Assembly (NCBI RefSeq): GCF_000283155.1
Contig: NW_004454195.1
Location: forward strand, 10,968,313-11,032,312
From: Ceratotherium simum simum
Taxonomy: Eukaryota; Chordata; Mammalia; Perissodactyla; Rhinocerotidae
DNA: 64,000 bases
Direction of reading: 5' to 3'
Part shown: positions 58,739 through 64,000 of the stretch, piece by piece
Layout: each line of letters opens with the position of its first letter
How positions within the stretch are numbered: position 1 is the first letter of the stretch
The notes under the pieces: model-generated
What the model saw: only the letters and a program-made list of their open reading frames with translations
Told to the model about the DNA's origin: nothing
The model's database searches: none
Program-made: the position numbers and the translations under genes

Positions 58739-59196
58739 TGTAGGGGAGGAAAACGATTCCTCTACTCTCTAGGTTCTTCTGGCTGGTCTAAAAATTAAAT
58801 TGACATGAGACAGAATAACAGGAGAAAGTCAAAAAAAGTTTAATAACATGTATACATGGGAGAAACCCAGGGAAATTGAGTAACTCACCATGCTGCCACC
58901 TTAAATACCATCTTCAGCTAATGACAAAGGAGGGTATTGGGGGTAGTGGTTTGGGACTTCAAAGGGAGGAAGGCAATTTACATGGAGATGGAAATGCAAA
59001 TGTTTGATAAACAAGTGTTTGCTGGGCCATCGATAGACAATGGGATCTGAGAGACAGAACTTTGATAAAAATGAGCTTGCTAGTGCCTTCCTGTCTACCA
59101 CATCTAGAATTATCTATGGTGATGGCTCCTTCCTGGGACAGGCCTTCTATCTTAAATTCTTTTAGGCAGTTAGGGGGAAAGTCAAAATTTCTTTCA
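58739..59196 (-). mobile_element. Probable solo LTR of an ERV, minus strand
   Basis: On the minus strand it ends GTTTTCCTCCCCTACA after CAGCCAGAAGAACCTAGAG, an ending I recognise from mammalian ERV LTRs. A TATA-like GGTATTTAAGG lies upstream and ATTAAACTTT marks a likely poly(A) region. The 5' end is uncertain; no viral gene adjoins it. Confidence 0.6.
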
Positions 59197-59228
59197 GAGT
59201 CTTTTGTTCTTAAAAATAATCTAGCCGT

Positions 59229-59474
59229 GGGGCTGGTCCGATGGCATAGTGGTTAAGTTTGAGTACTCCGCTTCGGCAGCCGGGGGTTCCCAGGTTCGGA
59301 TCTCGGGCACAGACCTATGCACCACTTATCGAGCCATGCTGTGGCAGGCATCCCACATATAAAATAGAGGAAGATGGGCATGGATGTTAGCCCAGGGCCA
59401 ATCTTCCTCAGCAAAAAGTGGAGGATTGGCATCAGATGTTACCTCAGGGCTAATCTTCCTCACAAAAAAAAAAA
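59229..59474 (+). mobile_element. ERE SINE, the only plus-strand copy
   Basis: Head GGGGCTGGTCCGATGGCATA, box GGTTCGGATCTCGGGC, middle GAGCCATGCTGTGGCAGGC, two modules (GAGGAAGATGGGC, AGGATTGGCATC) and an A-tail. The tRNA-Ser-like head holds the A-box region (GTGGTTAAG) and B-box region (GGTTCGGATC). Confidence 0.92.
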
Positions 59475-59479
59475 ATTAA

Positions 59480-60660
59480 AAATTGCTTTTAAAAATCAAG
59501 AATGAGACTAAAATATTAAACAAACCTGTGGAGATGATACTTTTCTAAGATTTGAAACACTAGGAGAAATCACAAATAAATAAAAAGATTGACACATTTG
59601 ATCATGTAAAATATATTTCTTTACAATAAAAAAATAATTATTTGCCATAAATATTAATAGCAAAAGGTTAATATCTATAAAGATGTCCTTCCAATGTAGT
59701 GGGAAAACATGAAGTACACACTAGATAAATTGGGAAAGATATGGACAGATAATCCCCAAAATGAGAAAATACAAATAAGAAACAGATATTTGACGAAACA
59801 TCCAATCTCATTAGTAAGCAGATGTAAATTAAAAGAAGAACTATGTCGTACCCGCTAAATCAGCAAAGGTTTTTGTGTGTGTGAGGAAGATCAGCCCTAA
59901 GCTAACATCCATGCCAATCTTTAGCTTTTTTTTTGCTTTTTTTTTTTTTTTTTGCTGAGGAAGACTGGCCCTGAGCTAACATCCATGCTGGTCTTCCTCC
60001 ACTTTACGTGGGACGCCACCACAGCATGGCCTGACAAGCAGTGCATCAGTGTACACCTGGGATCCAAACCCTGGCCGCCAGCAGCAGAGCGCACGCACTT
60101 AACCACTACGCCAGGGCGCTGGCCCCAGCAAAGTTTTTCTTTTAAGACAGGACCTTGTGCTGGTGAATTTGTAATGAAATTAGAACACCCTTCATTGCTG
60201 GTGACATTGTCAATTTGTACAACTATTTTGCAAAGCAAAATGATAATATATATTGATTTAGATAAAATATTCATATTTCATGATCCAGTTATGCAGTTCT
60301 TGAGAATTTATCTTAAAAATCTATCCTTAATTTAAATGAAGAAAAAGCTCTATGGAGGAAATATTTCAAAACAGCAAAACATTGGAAAAGAAATGCATGT
60401 GCAATCATAGCAGCATGACAAATAAATTATAGTATATTACCTCCATGTATACAACTAGTTGATAAAAGGATTACAGGCCATCACGAGAAAATGTACATAA
60501 TATAAATATTTAAATAATATGAATTATATAAAAGGGTGTGTTATGTTTAGATTTGTATAAAAATGTTTATGTATAGACAAAAAAACTAAAAAGATATTTA
60601 CCAAAATGAAATGTTTAAATTATAAAAAATTTTACATCCTCTGATGTATTTTTTATTTAT
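59480..60660 (+). mobile_element. L1 LINE 3' end, plus strand, split by an ERE
   Basis: AAAGATTGACACATTTGATC, AGCAAAAGGTTAATATC, GAGAAAATACAAATAAGAAACAG, CATCCAATCTCATTAG on the left; ACACCCTTCATTGCTGGTGA and AACAGCAAAACATTGG on the right. The ERE at 59875-60125 interrupts it. Confidence 0.78.
59875..60125 (-). mobile_element. ERE SINE inside L1
   Basis: Reverse ERE with two modules separated by a long interrupted T-run, AGCATGGCCTGACAAGCAG, and the GGATCCAAACC box. Flanks CAGCAAAGGTTTTT (59861) and CAGCAAAGTTTTT (60126) are target duplications. Confidence 0.92.
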
Positions 60661-62084
60661 TCACTCCAGATTATTTTAGTGTCTCTCATCTCAAAAAATA
60701 AAGACCCTTAAAAATGAAGAGGTCTTTTCACAGGCTGCACTCCTGCTTCCTTCGGAGAGCTTTAGGGTCTGTCTATTGACATGAGTCAAATGCTGGACAC
60801 AGTTGAGCACACGTCCGGTTTATTCCTTGGATGTGGCCCATGTGCTTTTAAAACTCCCTTTGCCTTTTTTTGGTAACCAAGATAGAATTAGGGAAATGAG
60901 TAGGTAAGCCTGAGTCACACTGAGAATTTCCCTTTTCATAAAGAATCATTGGGATACCTAACTTTTTTTAAACTCTAAATGAATTCCATAGGCTGCCCTT
61001 CTCTTCCTTCTTCCTTCCACCATCAGCTTGTCCCATGTTCTCCATGGTCCTCCTTTCCCTCCTGCCCGACCCATTACAACCAGGCCTGGCTTTGAAGAGT
61101 TGACCAAGGCGGGGCCAGCTTTCTGAGTTGGCCTGCACCTAGGAGGCTGCCTTCCTTGTCCTGGCATAGTTCTCCCCCTAACCTGGTGCAGAAAAGCCGC
61201 AGCATGGACATCTGACCACAGTGGACCTCAAGTCTATCTAGACTGGAGGCTTTACATGAGCCTACACTCCTACATGTTGAACAAGTACCAATAATGCTAT
61301 TAACTTGGAGGGAGGGGAAGCATCTAAAAGAAGCAATGTGGGACATTTTCCTTATGATTAGAAAGTGTAATAAAAACACCTCCCTGGATGTTGTGATTAC
61401 AGGACGGGCTCAAAAGGAATGGCTTTAAAACATCCCCTCTTAGAATTGGTCAATGGTTTTCCCTAAGGGAGAGAAAGAATATTTTGATCCACCTTTAGTT
61501 AGTTTACATACTGAAACTATTCAAGAAAATTTGCCTCTAGTTTACTAAGATATTTCTATTGAGATTTGACAATCTTCTAATTCCACCTCTCACTCCCTTT
61601 TAATTTTAAATTTTACTCTTCTTATGAAAGGATTCATTTGGCCTTGAACACTAGAAACACAAACTCTTTCTCTAAGGGACACAAATCTGTGGATTCCCTA
61701 ATATTATTTCCAGGAAGCAAGTGAAATAAAGCAGAGCTCCCTATTGGGGTCAGCGATTTCCGGCCAGAAGGTCAACACAACCTGTTAGTATTCTCTTTCA
61801 ACATGTGACCCAAAGCCAGGCAGTGAGAAAAGGACACTGAACTCAGGACAGACCCTACAACTGACCCATGTTCCCCATTCCAGAAAGATGATAGGGCTGG
61901 GGGTAAGATGAATACTGGGGGCAAGGGGGGCTCGTGTGGCAATCCTTGTCCAGGTATCCTTGCTGCCTACACAATCACAGTTATCTCTCCGGGCACACTT
62001 GTAAAGGGCTATTTAATACAGCTAGTTACAAGGTGCTCCTCAACTTGTTGCAGTCCGGTGAATACAAGCCAGCATATTTGCTGA
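60661..62084. other. Unassigned intergenic DNA
   Basis: About 1.4 kb with no gene or repeat that I recognise. Confidence 0.45.
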
Positions 62085-62890
62085 GATCCTTTAAGGCAGA
62101 CATTCATACTGAGGCCCATGGACAGAATATAGGGGTCTGTGAACATAGATGGGAAAAAATTACATACTTATTTTTACTAAGTACCTCTGACTTTGTCACC
62201 AATGGAAATCACCAATATTTTCATATCACATTACACCGTGGCAGATATCTCAAAATATCAATTATGCTCATCACCTCTTCACACGTATGGTGGTTACTAG
62301 GTCTGCCCCTGGAGCTGGTTGTTTAATGTGTCAATAAAGAAGCACATTGTTATGGACTGAATGTTTGTGTCCCCCCAAAATTCATATGTTGAAGCCCTAA
62401 CCCCCAAAGTGATGGTATTAGGGGGTGGGATCTTTGGGAGGTAACTAGGTTTAGATGAGGTCATGAGGGTGGAGGCTCCAAGATGCGATTAATGCCCTTG
62501 TAAGAAGAGGAAGAGATACCAGAGCTCTCTCTCCACCATGTGAGGATACAGCAAAAAGGCAGCCATCTGCAGCCCTGGTAGCAGGCCCTCACCAAGAACT
62601 GAATCTGCTGGCACCTTGGTCTTGGACTTCCAGCCTCCAGAACTGTGAGAAATGAATGTCTGTTGTTTAAGCTGCCAGTCTATGGTACTTTGTTATGGCA
62701 GTCCTAGCTGATTATGACACATACACAATACAGTATCACACATTTTAAAAGAATGTGATAACTTTATTTACACATAATTGGTTTCCTTTATAATCCTGTG
62801 TATTTCCTTTTATGCACTTCAAGGTGTTATTGTAAGATGAGTCCATAGACTTCACCAGAGGGGTCCATGGCACAAGAGACATCACAAACT
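62085..62890. mobile_element. hAT-like DNA transposon fossil, split by MLT1
   Basis: The left part has CTGAGGCCCATGGACAGAAT, GACTTTGTCACCAATGG AAATCAC and TTTTCATATCACATTACA. The right part (62726-62890) ends GGTCCATGGCACAAGAG. I recognise this as a non-autonomous mammalian DNA transposon pattern; the exact family is not assigned. Confidence 0.55.
62349..62725 (+). mobile_element. MLT1-type solo LTR, near full length
   Basis: It begins TGTTATGGACTGAATGTTTG and runs through TCATATGTTGAAGCCCTAAC, GATGGTATTAGGGGGTGG, CACCATGTGAGGATACAGC and CTCCAGAACTGTGAGAAATG to GATTATGACA. This is textbook MLT1 order. ACAT occurs on both sides and may be part of a 5-bp target duplication. Confidence 0.92.
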
Positions 62891-63334
62891 TCTGCCTAAG
62901 GAGACTCTCCTTTCTGTCAGCCCCTCCATCTTGGTCACATCTCTACTTCAAAAGAACAGCCTCCTCTGCCTCCCAGGTTGAGAACAGTGGTTTAGAACAT
63001 GGTGTTAGTGAGTTCCTTTGTGTGGTCCTTTCCTTTCACCCACTCTACCATCACAGACTTCGCCCACTGACCTCAGGCACCATCTGACAAGGGTGTGCTG
63101 TTGGGGGAGGGTGTACACAGAGCAGGGTAAACCCAGCCCTCCAGGGGAAATAACCTTGAAACCACCGGGTCTTACCAACGGCGATCTTTGAACAGAAAAG
63201 TACATTGGCACACCCTTCCCAGGACTGTGGGTGGGACAGGTAGAGTAGTTGAAAGGCCACCAACCATTTATAGAGAAGCAATTTTAAATTTTATATTGAT
63301 TCAATGTGATTAGTTCATTTTGAAATAAAAGACC

Positions 63335-63455
63335 AGACAAACTCTGTACTCCAGTTTTGCCAGCACCACTTACCAGCTCTTGAAACTTGGGAAATCTGTT
63401 ACCTTTCGGAGATTCAGTTTCCTCGTCGGTCAAATGATGGCTACAACTGCAAAGG
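63335..63455 (-). mobile_element. MIR SINE fragment, reverse
   Basis: TGCCAGCACCACTTACCAGC, GATTCAGTTTCCTCGTCGG are reversed MIR. Confidence 0.65.
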
Positions 63456-63763
63456 TTAATTTTTCAAAACATGTTGTTTCTCTGTCTCTCTCTCTCATTC
63501 TACCCCCCACTTCTTCCTTATTTTGAGAGCCTCTAAACTTGAGCTTTTTAATTTTAATAATTTTATTGGTTGATAACACACTTTCAGAAATGGGAGGTTG
63601 GGCATCCTGGGGAAAGGAATTCAGTTTTAAAGTCCATTATATCATTGATCTAAACCGCTCAGACTAAAACAGCCAGCTTCAGGACAGGGTCGGGGGTTAT
63701 TTTTTGTTTTACTTTGTTCTCTGTTTTGCTGTCTCTGGAGTCTGTGTTTCAATATCTCCGCTC

Positions 63764-63774
63764 TAGGTGGCAGT
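63764..63774 (+). promoter_or_regulatory. Candidate CTCF core (TAGGTGGCAGT)
   Basis: Exact fit to the core YAGRKGGCRSY on the plus strand; the CCAS half upstream is weak (GCTC). Binding is inferred only. Confidence 0.35.
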
Positions 63775-64000
63775 AATGTACCATGGAGATTTGTGGTTAA
63801 CTAGGTAACAGCCTGCAAAGTTTCAAGTCTCGAGGCCGAAGAGAACCTTAAGGAAAATGTTAACATGATTACTAGGTGCCAAGGCTGCCCTGACGCTCTG
63901 TGCGCAGGTCAGCTCACCACCGTTGTCTCTTCTGGTCGAGTGTGCTGGAGGAAGGAAGGAAAGAAAGCCACGGATTTGTGAAGACATTATATGAAGGATG

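Noticed and set aside
59229..59330. Resemblance of GGCTGGTCCGA... to the 5' end of a Y RNA gene
   Set aside because: The match stops after about a dozen bases. The rest is ERE head, body and A-tail, so it is a tRNA-derived SINE.
1..64000. CRISPR arrays, bacterial operons, integrons or phage modules
   Set aside because: No regular spacer arrays or dense same-strand coding blocks. Spliced CD83, MIR/L1/ERE repeats and low coding density show mammalian nuclear DNA.

Overview
The window is nuclear DNA from a placental mammal, most likely a perissodactyl (horse, ass or rhinoceros group). It carries seven copies of the tRNA-derived SINE known as the equine repetitive element (ERE), recognisable by GGCCGGCCC-type ends, a GGATCC-containing tRNA-like box and paired GAGGAAGA...AGCTAACATC modules. 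It also carries ordinary mammalian MIR, L2, L1, MaLR, ERV and hAT fossils. Two runs of exactly 100 N (21288-21387 and 48353-48452) show it is a draft assembly. I read the sequence by eye, so repeat edges are approximate and repeat families are given only as far as I could recognise them.

One protein-coding gene can be supported: CD83, on the minus strand. All five coding exons can be placed with GT-AG splice sites and consistent phases: exon 1 at 21130-21166, exon 2 at 20923-21038, exon 3 at 8735-8966, exon 4 at 6260-6366 and exon 5 at 4791-4919. They total 621 nt and encode 206 residues: signal peptide, one V-type Ig domain, one membrane span and a cytoplasmic tail ending TELV. Exons 1 and 2 lie in a GC-rich CpG island that also holds two NF-kB-type motifs 61-95 bp upstream of the ATG. 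A 100-N gap cuts the promoter.

Layout. 1-4790 is the 3' UTR and downstream flank (L2, a MIR split by an ERE, another ERE with a perfect 16-bp target duplication). 4791-21166 is CD83, with a 12-kb intron 2. 21388-26230 is the immediate upstream flank, mostly an old minus-strand L1. 26-64 kb is intergenic, with no gene I can recognise. It is a mosaic of nested transposon fossils separated by unique, often AT-rich DNA.

The most distinctive non-genic signal is a piece of about 140 bp of mitochondrial COX1 (a NUMT) at about 56891-57030, embedded in a MIR element. Other observations are an ERE with three instead of two 3' modules, a tandemly duplicated L2 3' end, two LTRs that keep promoter and poly(A) motifs, candidate CTCF cores and a G-quadruplex-prone tract. 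I found no evidence of a novel multi-gene system.
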